A DNA stretch of 64,000 nucleotides from positions 3,383,001-3,447,000 of the forward strand of contig NKIZ01000001.1 in assembly GCA_002256425.1 (NCBI GenBank), in the 5' to 3' direction. This document shows positions 43,931 to 51,371 of the stretch, in pieces. The notes beneath the pieces are model-generated. The model was not told the DNA's origin and did not search any database. It saw only the letters and a list, made by a program, of their open reading frames with translations. A program made the translations under genes and the position numbers. How positions within the stretch are numbered: the stretch's first letter is position 1; each line of letters begins with the position of its first letter. The stretch comes from Alphaproteobacteria bacterium PA2. GTDB taxonomy: Bacteria; Pseudomonadota; Alphaproteobacteria; Caulobacterales; Caulobacteraceae.

Positions 43931-44380
43931 TCAAGCGACGCCGGCGCGGCGAGTTCGGGTGCTGGCCTGACGAACAGCGTCCACCGCAGCCTCGAACGCC
44001 AGAAGGGTCGAAGCGTGTCGGGCAGGATAGTCCTTCACTGGGGCGAGCATTGCGAGATCCGAGAAACGTCCGTTGGGCGGAGGTCCGCCGCCGCGAAGCA
44101 TAGCGGAAAACTGATCGCGGGCCAACTCCAGCTCCGCAAGGCTGGCGCCCAGCACGTTTGACCCCAGGATCGAGGCCGAGGCCTGGCCCAGGGCGCAGGC
44201 CTTCACGTCCTGCCTGAAGTCCGAAACCAGGCCGTCGGTCAGGGCCACGTCCACCACGATCCGGCTGCCACAGAGCTTGGCGATCTTCTCCGACGAGCCC
44301 TCAGGCGCCTCCAGCCGGCCAAGGTGGGGCAGGTTCGCCGCCAGCTTCAGCAGTTTGGCCGAATAGAGGTCGTCGATCAC
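43931..44380 (-). CDS. NifU/IscU-like iron-sulfur scaffold-fold protein
   Basis: 149 residues from GTG at 44380, whose G is shared with the TAG of the upstream gene. An ATG at 44404 is the alternative. The IscU/SufU fold is recognisable: DDLYSAKLLKLAANLPHLGRL, Cys37 in LCGSR and Cys62 in DVKACALGQASASIL. The third ligand Cys of true scaffolds, normally in an R-x-C-x2-L helix near the C-terminus, is replaced (PARHASTLLAFEA). It may therefore be a degenerate member or have another role. Confidence 0.85.
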   Translation of the reverse strand: MIDDLYSAKLLKLAANLPHLGRLEAPEGSSEKIAKLCGSRIVVDVALTDGLVSDFRQDVKACALGQASASILGSNVLGASLAELELARDQFSAMLRGGGPPPNGRFSDLAMLAPVKDYPARHASTLLAFEAAVDAVRQASTRTRRAGVA

Positions 44381-44904
44381 TAGCGTCCGCCGCCGTTCTG
44401 CCACTGGGCCTCGGCCCGGGCGGCCAGGGCCTCGCTCATGGCGGTGAAGCCCTGGCGGATGGCGTGGCGCTTGGTGCGGGCGGCGGCGGGGCCCAGCAGG
44501 CCCTCGAAGATCTCGCCGTTCGACACAATGCAGCTGGACTCGCTGAGGGCCTCGATCTCGATATAGCGGACGGTCCGCACCAGGCCACGGGCCAGGCTCA
44601 GGGTCCAGTGGATCTGCTCAAGCGGCACCCATTCCAGCAGGACGGGATTGATCACCTGGGCCGGCTCGCCGGGCAGTTCCAGGGTGAATTCCAGGGGAGA
44701 CCCGATCCGCAGCTCTCCTGCCCCCTTGGTGTAGGTGGGGTTCCAGTCTGACCAGGTCGCAAAGTCCGAGGCGATCTCCCAGATCACTTCGGCCGGCGCC
44801 TTTATGCCGATCCGGCTCTCGATCTTCATGGGCCCAGCCCCGGCCTTTCCGCCGAACATGAAGCCGGCGCCCACCTTGAACATCTGCGGAGGATTGAAGC
44901 CCAT
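44380..44904 (-). CDS. SRPBCC (START/polyketide-cyclase-like) family protein
   Basis: 174 residues; the domain begins about residue 26 (MKIESRIGIKAPAEVIWEIASDFATWSDWNPTY) after a Gly-rich lead, so an internal start at that Met is possible. The helix-grip features SPLEFTLELPGEPAQVINPVLLEW and HAIRQGFTAMSEALAARAEA complete the fold. These proteins bind hydrophobic ligands in a deep pocket; the ligand here is unknown. It overlaps cysS upstream (ATGA). Confidence 0.85.
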   Translation of the reverse strand: MGFNPPQMFKVGAGFMFGGKAGAGPMKIESRIGIKAPAEVIWEIASDFATWSDWNPTYTKGAGELRIGSPLEFTLELPGEPAQVINPVLLEWVPLEQIHWTLSLARGLVRTVRYIEIEALSESSCIVSNGEIFEGLLGPAAARTKRHAIRQGFTAMSEALAARAEAQWQNGGGR

Positions 44905-46304
44905 CAGGTCTCTCCTAAAGACGGCGCCTTAATGCGCCAGGTTGCGCCCGTCGGATTGTCCATGACTTCTACGTTGAGGTCGGTGAGTTCGTTACGGATG
45001 CGGTCCGCCGCCGCCCAGTCCTTGGCCGCCCGGGCCGCGACCCGCTCGGCGATCAGGCCGTCGATCTTAGCCCGCAGGGCGTCGTCCACCCCGGCCTGGA
45101 ACCAGGATTCCGGCTCGGCGAACAGGAAGCCCAGAAGGTTGGCCGAGGCCAGCAGCTCGCCCTTGGCATAGGCGCGGTCATCACCCTTCGAGGTTTCCAG
45201 GGCCGTGGCCATGGCGAACAGCTCGGCCATGGCGGCCGGGGTGTTCAAGTCGTCCTCCAGCGCCGCCATGAATTCCACATTGGGGCCGGTGGACTCGGCC
45301 GGCACATCGGCTGCCCGGCGCAGGGCGCCATAGAGCCGGTCCAGGGCCTTCTTGGACTGCTCGATCAGGTCGGCCGTCCATTCCAGGGGCGCCCGATAAT
45401 GACCCACCAGCAGGGCCCAGCGCAGGGCCTCGCCGGGAACCTGGTCGATCAGCTCATGGACCAGAACCACATTGCCCAGGCTCTTGGACATCTTCTCGTC
45501 GCCGAAGTTCAGGAAGCCGTTGTGCATCCAGTACTTGGCATAGCCCACCGAGTGGTCCCCATGGGCGCAGACCCCCTGGGCCATTTCGTTCTCGTGGTGC
45601 GGGAACAGCAGGTCGATGCCGCCCCCGTGAATGTCGATGGGCAGGCCCAGGGTCTGCTCGATCATGGCCGAGCATTCGATGTGCCAGCCAGGACGGCCCG
45701 GTCCCCAGGGGCTGTCCCACACCGGCTCGCCGGGCTTGGACGGCTTCCAGAGAACGAAGTCGGCGGGGTGCTGCTTGTAGGGCGCCACATCCACCCGGGC
45801 CCCGGCGATCATGTCGTCCATGGGGTGGCCCGACAGCTTGCCATAGTCGGCGAAGGTCTGGGTGTTGAACAGGACATGGCCCTCGGCGGCGTATGCCGAG
45901 GCATTGTCCACCAGCCGCCCGATCATGGCGATGATGGCGTCCATGGTCTCGGTGGCGCGGGGCTGATGGGTGGGCGCCAGGGCGCCCAGGGTCGCCATGT
46001 CCTGGTTATAGATACCGAGATAGCGGTCCGTGATGGTGGAGATGGGCACGCCCTCGGCGGCAGCCTTGGCGTTGATCTTGTCATCCACGTCCGTGACATT
46101 GGCCGCATAGATCACGGCGTCCTGCCCATAGGTGTGGCGCAGCAGGCGGAACAGGACGTCAAAGGCCACCACAGGCCGGGCGTTGCCGATGTGGGCGAAG
46201 TTGTAGACCGTTGGCCCGCAGACATACATCGTCACCCGCTTGCTATCGACGGGAACGAAGGGTCGCTTGGATCGCGACAGGGTGTCGTACAGGTGAAGGG
46301 TCAT
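44904..46304 (-). CDS. cysS: Cysteinyl-tRNA synthetase
   Basis: 466 residues. Class I signatures: VYNFAHIGNARPVVAFD (HIGH-type) and KMSKSLGNV (KMSKS). Zinc-binding residues lie in MYVCGPTVYN, HIECSAMIEQ and FPHHENEMAQ. It charges tRNA-Cys. It heads a minus-strand run with the SRPBCC and NifU-like genes, tightly overlapping. Confidence 0.98.
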   Translation of the reverse strand: MTLHLYDTLSRSKRPFVPVDSKRVTMYVCGPTVYNFAHIGNARPVVAFDVLFRLLRHTYGQDAVIYAANVTDVDDKINAKAAAEGVPISTITDRYLGIYNQDMATLGALAPTHQPRATETMDAIIAMIGRLVDNASAYAAEGHVLFNTQTFADYGKLSGHPMDDMIAGARVDVAPYKQHPADFVLWKPSKPGEPVWDSPWGPGRPGWHIECSAMIEQTLGLPIDIHGGGIDLLFPHHENEMAQGVCAHGDHSVGYAKYWMHNGFLNFGDEKMSKSLGNVVLVHELIDQVPGEALRWALLVGHYRAPLEWTADLIEQSKKALDRLYGALRRAADVPAESTGPNVEFMAALEDDLNTPAAMAELFAMATALETSKGDDRAYAKGELLASANLLGFLFAEPESWFQAGVDDALRAKIDGLIAERVAARAAKDWAAADRIRNELTDLNVEVMDNPTGATWRIKAPSLGET

Positions 46305-46496
46305 GAAACTCTTTGAAAACGTGACGCTGAGTAAGTGTTGCCGGACAAGGCTTTGGCCCCATATACAGTTTGCCGGGCCGGGAGGCCACGGGGCTTTATC
46401 GGCGGTCGGCCAGCAAATCGACGGCCAGTTTCGCGTTTCCTTCTCGGGGCCCCCGCCCCGGCGCGATCAAGCCCACTTTGGAATGGATACGACCCC
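46305..46496. other. Divergent cysS-folE intergenic region
   Basis: About 190 bases between divergent starts, presumably holding both promoters. A GGGGCCCCCGCCCCGG-type GC-rich stem lies about 40 bases ahead of folE. I see no T-box, riboswitch or further gene here. Confidence 0.45.
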
Positions 46497-47105
46497 ATGG
46501 ATGCTCCGAGCCGCGACAGGTCCCTCGACGCCGTGAAGCGTCCCACCCGGGAAGAAGCCATGGAGGCGGTCCGCACCCTGATCGCCTGGGCCGGCGACGA
46601 CCCCCGTCGGGAAGGCGTCATCGACACCCCCAAGCGGGTGGTGGACGCTTATGGCGACTGGTTTGAGGGCTATACCATGGACCCGGCCAAGGAATTGTCC
46701 CGCACCTTTGAGGACGTCCAGGGCTATGACGACATCGTCATGCTCCGCGAGATCGAGGTGGAGAGCCACTGCGAGCACCACATGGCGCCCTTCCTGGGCA
46801 AGGCCTATGTGGCCTACATGCCCACCAACCGGGTGGTCGGCATTTCCAAGCTGGCCAAGGTGGTCGAGATCTTCGCCCGCCGTCTCCAGACCCAGGAGAC
46901 CATGACCCAGCAGATCGCCGACGCCATCACCGACAGCCTCCGCCCCGCCGGCGTCGCCGTCCTGATCGACGCCGCCCACCAGTGCATGACGACACGGGGA
47001 CTGCACCACCGCCATGTGACGACCATCACGACGCAGTTCACTGGCGTGTTCAAGACCGACCCGACGCTCCGGCAGCGGTTCCTGGATTTTGTGAACAGGC
47101 GGTAG
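46497..47105 (+). CDS. folE: GTP cyclohydrolase I
   Basis: 202 residues from ATG at 46497 (MDAPSRDRSLDAVKRP); longer frames upstream lack conservation. FolE landmarks: GDDPRREGVIDTPKRVVDAY, the zinc-binding SHCEHHMAPFLGKA, and AAHQCMTTRGLHHRHVTTIT with the third zinc Cys. It converts GTP to dihydroneopterin triphosphate, the first step of folate synthesis. Confidence 0.97.
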   Translation: MDAPSRDRSLDAVKRPTREEAMEAVRTLIAWAGDDPRREGVIDTPKRVVDAYGDWFEGYTMDPAKELSRTFEDVQGYDDIVMLREIEVESHCEHHMAPFLGKAYVAYMPTNRVVGISKLAKVVEIFARRLQTQETMTQQIADAITDSLRPAGVAVLIDAAHQCMTTRGLHHRHVTTITTQFTGVFKTDPTLRQRFLDFVNRR

Positions 47106-47144
47106 TTGGGGGCCAACTGCGAAATGTAAGCGGGAGGATGGGCG

Positions 47145-47666
47145 ATGGGGATGGCTGGAATGTTTTTGACGCCCGCGTTTGCCCTCTCACTTCTGGCGAC
47201 GACCGGAGCAAAGGCTCAGATCACGCATCAATGGAGGAGTCTCGACGCCGACGAGGCCCAGGCTGTCTTCTTTGACCAGAACTCCTTGAAAAAGGTCGGA
47301 CCGGACAGCGCCCGCGCCACCTTTGCGATCGCCTGGAAGCAGCCTGACGATGCGGTCTACCCAACCTTCAGAATTCGCAACGTGTCAGTTGTCGAAGAAG
47401 TCTTCGAGGGCGACTGCAAGGCTGGCACCATCGCCGTGGTTGACCGCATCTATTACTCAGAATCTGGCGAAAGACTTTTGGGAGTCAGGGCGGCGGTCAC
47501 AGAGCCAAAGGTCCCAAAGTCACCGAGCACCGGTATGGAAATACTCAACCTGCTCTGCGGCGGCCCGCAATTGCTTGGTGCAGAATTTGATGTTGGGGCC
47601 GCTGGATTGGTGAAAATCGTCCGTGAATCCAAGGTTATGCCGAAAAATGGGGCGCCTACTCCGTAG
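47145..47666 (+). CDS. Exported protein of unknown function
   Basis: 173 residues from a start at 47145 (internal ATG MFLTPAFALSLLATTGAKA follows closely). The signal peptide ends near GAKA. The mature part starts ITHQWRSLDADEAQAVFFDQNSLKKVG, and two Cys (in GDCKAGT and NLLCGGP) could form a disulfide in the periplasm. The pattern resembles small exported proteins with a repeated beta fold, but I cannot name a family. It overlaps the convergent gene by 11 bases. Confidence 0.7.
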   Translation: MGMAGMFLTPAFALSLLATTGAKAQITHQWRSLDADEAQAVFFDQNSLKKVGPDSARATFAIAWKQPDDAVYPTFRIRNVSVVEEVFEGDCKAGTIAVVDRIYYSESGERLLGVRAAVTEPKVPKSPSTGMEILNLLCGGPQLLGAEFDVGAAGLVKIVRESKVMPKNGAPTP

Positions 47667-48057
47667 CGCCAGAACGGCTGACCACGAGCCTGGCCGAATT
47701 CGCGAGGAAACAATCCTCATCCTGCTCTGAAACAACCGGCTCGCTCTCCTTCCAAGGTTCGAGCGAGAGGTAGAATCTGTCGTCGTCGGTCCAAAGGCAC
47801 TTAACGAATGCAATTTGGTCCAGGATGTTATGGCTGTTGAAAGCGTATTCGAATTTGACGGCGCCACGCAGGGTCAGAACGTAGTGGTCGCCGTGAGCTC
47901 CCTGAGGAACGTTGAATGTCAGCTGGATCACGGGATCCCACTCAAACTCGCCCGGCAAGACTGACAATCCAACGAGGTTGCCGTCGCGGACGGTGTTCAA
48001 CCCCGTGAGGAAACCCACAACGTCCTGATTTTCGAGCTGCATTGGCAACGCATCCAT
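47656..48057 (-). CDS. Uncharacterised soluble protein
   Basis: 133 residues from MDALPMQLENQDVVGFLTGLN. It is acidic, with alternating strands (VIQLTFNVPQG, HYVLTLRGAVKFEYAFN and RFYLSLEPWKE). No signal peptide or catalytic motif is visible. The size and fold are like immunity-type or DUF proteins, but no toxin is adjacent. Codon use is less GC-biased than in neighbouring housekeeping genes. Confidence 0.62.
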   Translation of the reverse strand: MDALPMQLENQDVVGFLTGLNTVRDGNLVGLSVLPGEFEWDPVIQLTFNVPQGAHGDHYVLTLRGAVKFEYAFNSHNILDQIAFVKCLWTDDDRFYLSLEPWKESEPVVSEQDEDCFLANSARLVVSRSGATE

Positions 48058-48271
48058 CCCGCCTTACCTTTGACCTCTGCGCCAGCTTCGAGAAAGCTAG
48101 CACACCCGGATCGCGGACTTACCCTTTGAAAGTTCTGGGTCAGATCGGCGATTTGCCGACGCCCATGGTGACCTATTTCGTACAGTTCATCGTAACCGAG
48201 CGTCTTGGATCCTCTTGACCAATAGACAACCCCCATAGGTTGCTGGATAGTTTTCCTGACGCTCAAGCGGT

Positions 48272-48781
48272 TTGAAGACCAATGAGGCATGGAAAGTGTT
48301 TTATCTAGAATACCTGGTCGCTAAGCCGCATTCTGGCGACCGCTATAAAGGCGCGATGCGTCCAGATCGAAAGAGCGCGGGCAGCCTTGTATTTGGAGGA
48401 CTTTTCTTTGCCGCTATAAGCTTTCCTCTGCTCAATATGGAACCTTGGCTTATTGGTGCAGTCGGGGTCGTCTGTGGCCTCGCTATGGCTGGATTCATGG
48501 CGCCGTCACTTACCAATTGGCACCTGATCAGGTGGGACGCCGACAGCCTTGATGGCCCCTGCAGGACGCTGGGTCTGACCTTAAGCACTGCGCGCGCCAC
48601 TATTCCCTGGGGCGAACTTGTCTCCAGTGGCCGCACAGCAAGCGGTTATTGGTATGTCGAATCCTCGACCGGCCACCGCATACATTGGAACGCCTTCTAC
48701 AATGGGCACGGGGCGTTTGCGTCTGCGATTGTGCACTACCGTCCCGACCTGCCGCTCCCCAAGGGGGTACAGGAGGCCTAA
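48272..48781 (+). CDS. Membrane-anchored uncharacterised protein
   Basis: 169 residues; an internal ATG at 48356 (MRPDRKSAGS) would give 141 residues and a more typical start. Two adjacent hydrophobic helices (SLVFGGLFFAAISFPLLN and WLIGAVGVVCGLAMAGFM) are followed by a soluble strand-rich domain (WHLIRWDADSLDGP, TIPWGELVSSGR, YWYVESSTGHRIHW). The two-helix-plus-beta layout resembles bacterial PH-like membrane proteins. Function unknown. The 214 bases before it hold no recognised feature. Confidence 0.62.
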   Translation: MKTNEAWKVFYLEYLVAKPHSGDRYKGAMRPDRKSAGSLVFGGLFFAAISFPLLNMEPWLIGAVGVVCGLAMAGFMAPSLTNWHLIRWDADSLDGPCRTLGLTLSTARATIPWGELVSSGRTASGYWYVESSTGHRIHWNAFYNGHGAFASAIVHYRPDLPLPKGVQEA

Positions 48782-48875
48782 GAGCAGCTCGCCAGTCGGG
48801 ATCACGACAAATTAAGACCAATACGGGCATAGGATTGGCCTCACCACTATTACGTGCCTGTTGACGGAACTCAGG

Positions 48876-49940
48876 ATGCGCGCCCGAAACATACTAGTTG
48901 TCATAGCTGCAATGGTCCTCGGGGCCTGTGCTCCTGAGGCAGTTGCCCAGTCAGATGCGGAAGCCACTTACCAAGAGGCCCTTAAATACGACCCGATCTA
49001 TGGCCCCGCACCGGACGCCCTGAAGGCTGTGGCCCTATATGGAAAGGCTTGCGAAGCAGATCATGCAGCGGCCTGCAAGGGACTGGGCCTGATCTACATG
49101 CGGGCGCAGCCCGGATTTCAGAACGCATTTATTGCAAATGCCTTCTTCAAGAAATCCTGCGAGAACGGATACGCCCTCGGCTGTTTCAATCTCGGGGTGA
49201 ACTTTGCAGAAGGCAAAGGACTTCTCGCCCCTGACCTGTTGAATGCGGCTCGGCTTTACGAAAAGGCCTGCGAGGGCGACGTCTATGATGGATGCACGAA
49301 CCTCGGCGTCTTCTATGCGGAAGGACGCGGCGACCTGATTCCGGTCAATATTGAGCGCGCCAAAGCACTCTATCTGCGGGGGTGCGAACACGATGAGGCT
49401 TATAGCTGCTTCAATCTTGGAGACATGCTTCGTCGGGGGAAGAAGCTTGCGCGGGACGATCAAAAAGCCGCCTTATTTCTGGAAAAAGCCTGCATGCTTG
49501 GCATGCCCTATGCCTGTTCACTGGCCGGCTACATCATTGCTTCGGACCCTGGTCGCAACGGAAGCGCTGAGCATGCCGCGAGACTTAACAAAATGGGCTG
49601 CGATCTGGGTGGCGCCAAGTCCTGTGAATTTTTAGGATTTCATTACCTCTCAGGTCCTGCGATCGAGGAGAACTACTGGAAGTCTGTTGAAACATTCGGA
49701 CGGGGTTGCGACGTCGAAGATCCAAGATTGTGCTTCCTCGCCGGCAGCATGTCCCTCAACACGCCAATCGATCCTAAGAATCCTCGCCAACGCCTGCACA
49801 AGAATCTGAAGGGCGCGATCACCTATTTTCAGAAAGGTTTGATGTTGAATCCTGATGACCAGGAGCTTGCACAAGGTCTGAGGGAGAACCTCAAGGCAGC
49901 GGAGCTGGAACTCAGGCAAGCCTCGACCCCAAAGCGCTAG
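48876..49940 (+). CDS. Sel1-repeat lipoprotein
   Basis: 354 residues from ATG at 48876 (MRARNILVVIAAMVLGAC); a TTG five codons earlier is possible. The lipobox LGAC suggests lipid attachment. At least six Sel1-like repeats follow, of the form Ala-x3-Tyr-x2-Ala-Cys-x2-Gly ... Cys-x-Asn-Leu-Gly-x2-Tyr-x2-Gly (for example AARLYEKACEGDVYDGCTNLGVFYAEGRG). They are unusually rich in Cys, as in the HcpA-type branch with disulfide-stapled repeats. These solenoids mediate protein-protein contacts in the periplasm. The partner is unknown. Confidence 0.85.
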   Translation: MRARNILVVIAAMVLGACAPEAVAQSDAEATYQEALKYDPIYGPAPDALKAVALYGKACEADHAAACKGLGLIYMRAQPGFQNAFIANAFFKKSCENGYALGCFNLGVNFAEGKGLLAPDLLNAARLYEKACEGDVYDGCTNLGVFYAEGRGDLIPVNIERAKALYLRGCEHDEAYSCFNLGDMLRRGKKLARDDQKAALFLEKACMLGMPYACSLAGYIIASDPGRNGSAEHAARLNKMGCDLGGAKSCEFLGFHYLSGPAIEENYWKSVETFGRGCDVEDPRLCFLAGSMSLNTPIDPKNPRQRLHKNLKGAITYFQKGLMLNPDDQELAQGLRENLKAAELELRQASTPKR

Positions 49941-50022
49941 CCTGAAGAGGCGAGCGCGTGTTGGAGAAATTGCTTTGGGACGTCTGCAGCCCAGAGCCGG
50001 AGAATCAGCGACGATGGCACCC

Positions 50023-50038
50023 TGTTTCACGTGAAACA
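50023..50038. other. parS centromere-like site
   Basis: TGTTTCACGTGAAACA, a perfect 16-bp palindrome identical to the canonical chromosomal parS sequence bound by ParB. It lies in a short non-coding gap between the Sel1 lipoprotein gene and the DUF817 gene. parS sites cluster near replication origins, so this core segment may be origin-proximal. No parB is in the window. Confidence 0.85.
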
Positions 50039-50051
50039 AACAGGGAACAAA

Positions 50052-50921
50052 CTAGTCCCGGTCAACCGCCTCCGGCCTGTGCACCACCGAGACCAACACG
50101 AAGCTCAGCATCATCAGCAGGTACCATGAGCCCAGCTTGGCCGGGCTGACCAGGCGCCAGTGGTCGGCCTGGTTGGGGTAGACCCAGGTTGAGGTGAAGG
50201 TGCCGACATTCTCGGCGAACCAGATGAAGAGGGCGACCAGGGCGAAACCCAGCAGCATAGGCATGCGCCGGGGTTTCAGGTCCGGAGTGAACTGGAAGCT
50301 GGCCCGTCCGAACAGGACCACGGAAAAGGCGAACAGGCCCCAACGCATGTCTGGCATGTAGTGGTGGCTGAAGAAGTTGATGTAGCTGAGCACGGCCAGC
50401 AGCCAGGGGCCCCAGAGGGGCGGATAGTTCTCGAACCTGATCTCGAACAGTCGCCAGGCGCGGGCGATGTAACTGCCTATGGCGGCGTACATGAAGCCCG
50501 AGAACAGGGGCACGCCGCCTATGCGCAGGAGGGAGGCCTCAGGATAGATCCATGAGCCGTGGGCGGTCTTGAACACTTCCATGGCCGTGCCGACCACATG
50601 GAAGATCAGTATGACCAGGGCCTCGTCCCAGCGCTCCAGTTTCGTGGCCAGGAACAGGCCCTGCAGGACTACCGCCGCCAGGACCAGGAAGTCATAGCGC
50701 GACAGGGCCGCGTCATGCGGCCAGAGGAAGTGGCTGGCGATCAGCAGGAAGACCATGGCGCCGCCGAACAGGCAGGCCCAGGCCTGCTTGAGGCCGAACA
50801 ACAGGAACTCATAGGCGAAGGCGTTGAGCCGTGACCGCTTGGCCCAGGGCCGGGCGGCAGCGTCGAAGGCCAGGACCCGGCCCTTGATGATGTCCTTGAG
50901 ACTTGTGGGTGGCAGGCTCAT
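50052..50921 (-). CDS. DUF817 family integral membrane protein
   Basis: 289 residues with about eight hydrophobic segments. Conserved-looking stretches are AYEFLLFGLKQAWACLFGGAMVFLL, FHVVGTAMEVFKTAHGSWIYPE, GGVPLFSGFMYAAIGSYIARAW and NVGTFTSTWVYPNQ, which match my recollection of DUF817. The family has no established function. The gene is divergent from hisI, with about 45 bases between starts. Confidence 0.87.
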   Translation of the reverse strand: MSLPPTSLKDIIKGRVLAFDAAARPWAKRSRLNAFAYEFLLFGLKQAWACLFGGAMVFLLIASHFLWPHDAALSRYDFLVLAAVVLQGLFLATKLERWDEALVILIFHVVGTAMEVFKTAHGSWIYPEASLLRIGGVPLFSGFMYAAIGSYIARAWRLFEIRFENYPPLWGPWLLAVLSYINFFSHHYMPDMRWGLFAFSVVLFGRASFQFTPDLKPRRMPMLLGFALVALFIWFAENVGTFTSTWVYPNQADHWRLVSPAKLGSWYLLMMLSFVLVSVVHRPEAVDRD

Positions 50922-50966
50922 GCGCTCGATACTGCCCTTCCGCCCTGTCCAAGGCTATAAGGGGGC

Positions 50967-51371
50967 ATGACCCAATCCTTCTTTTCGCAAGCCGAAAACA
51001 AAGAGGCCCTCGAGCGCGGGGAGAAGCTGACCCCGCGCTTTGACGCCAATGGCCTGATCGCCGCCATCGCCCAGCACGCCGAAACCGGCGAGATCCTGAT
51101 GCTGGGCTGGATGAACGCCGAGGCCCTGAGCCAGACCCTGGACCTGGGCGAGGCGGTCTATTTCAGCCGGTCGCGCAATGAGCTCTGGCGCAAGGGCGCC
51201 ACCAGCGGCCAGGTGCAGAAGATCGTCGAGCTGCGGGTGGACTGCGACCAGGACGCCGTCCTGCTGAAGGTCCTGCCCCAGGGGGACGGCGGCGCCTGCC
51301 ATGTGGGCTTCCGGTCGTGCTTCTACCGGGTGGTCACCAATGGCAGGCTGGTGGAGCAGCCAGAGGCCTAG
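50967..51371 (+). CDS. hisI: Phosphoribosyl-AMP cyclohydrolase
   Basis: 134 residues. Family motifs: RFDANGLIAAIAQHAETGEILMLGWMNAEAL, YFSRSRNELWRKGATSGQ, and the zinc/magnesium region VDCDQDAVLLKV and GGACHVGFRSCFYR. It opens the purine ring of phosphoribosyl-AMP, the third step of histidine synthesis. It is a stand-alone hisI without fused hisE, and no other his gene is adjacent. It converges with phoD, overlapping by four bases. Confidence 0.96.
   Translation: MTQSFFSQAENKEALERGEKLTPRFDANGLIAAIAQHAETGEILMLGWMNAEALSQTLDLGEAVYFSRSRNELWRKGATSGQVQKIVELRVDCDQDAVLLKVLPQGDGGACHVGFRSCFYRVVTNGRLVEQPEA

Noticed and set aside
49650-50039. Minus-strand frame starting MFHVKQ across the parS site
   Set aside because: It lies antisense to the Sel1 lipoprotein gene; the MFHVKQ start is just the translated parS palindrome.
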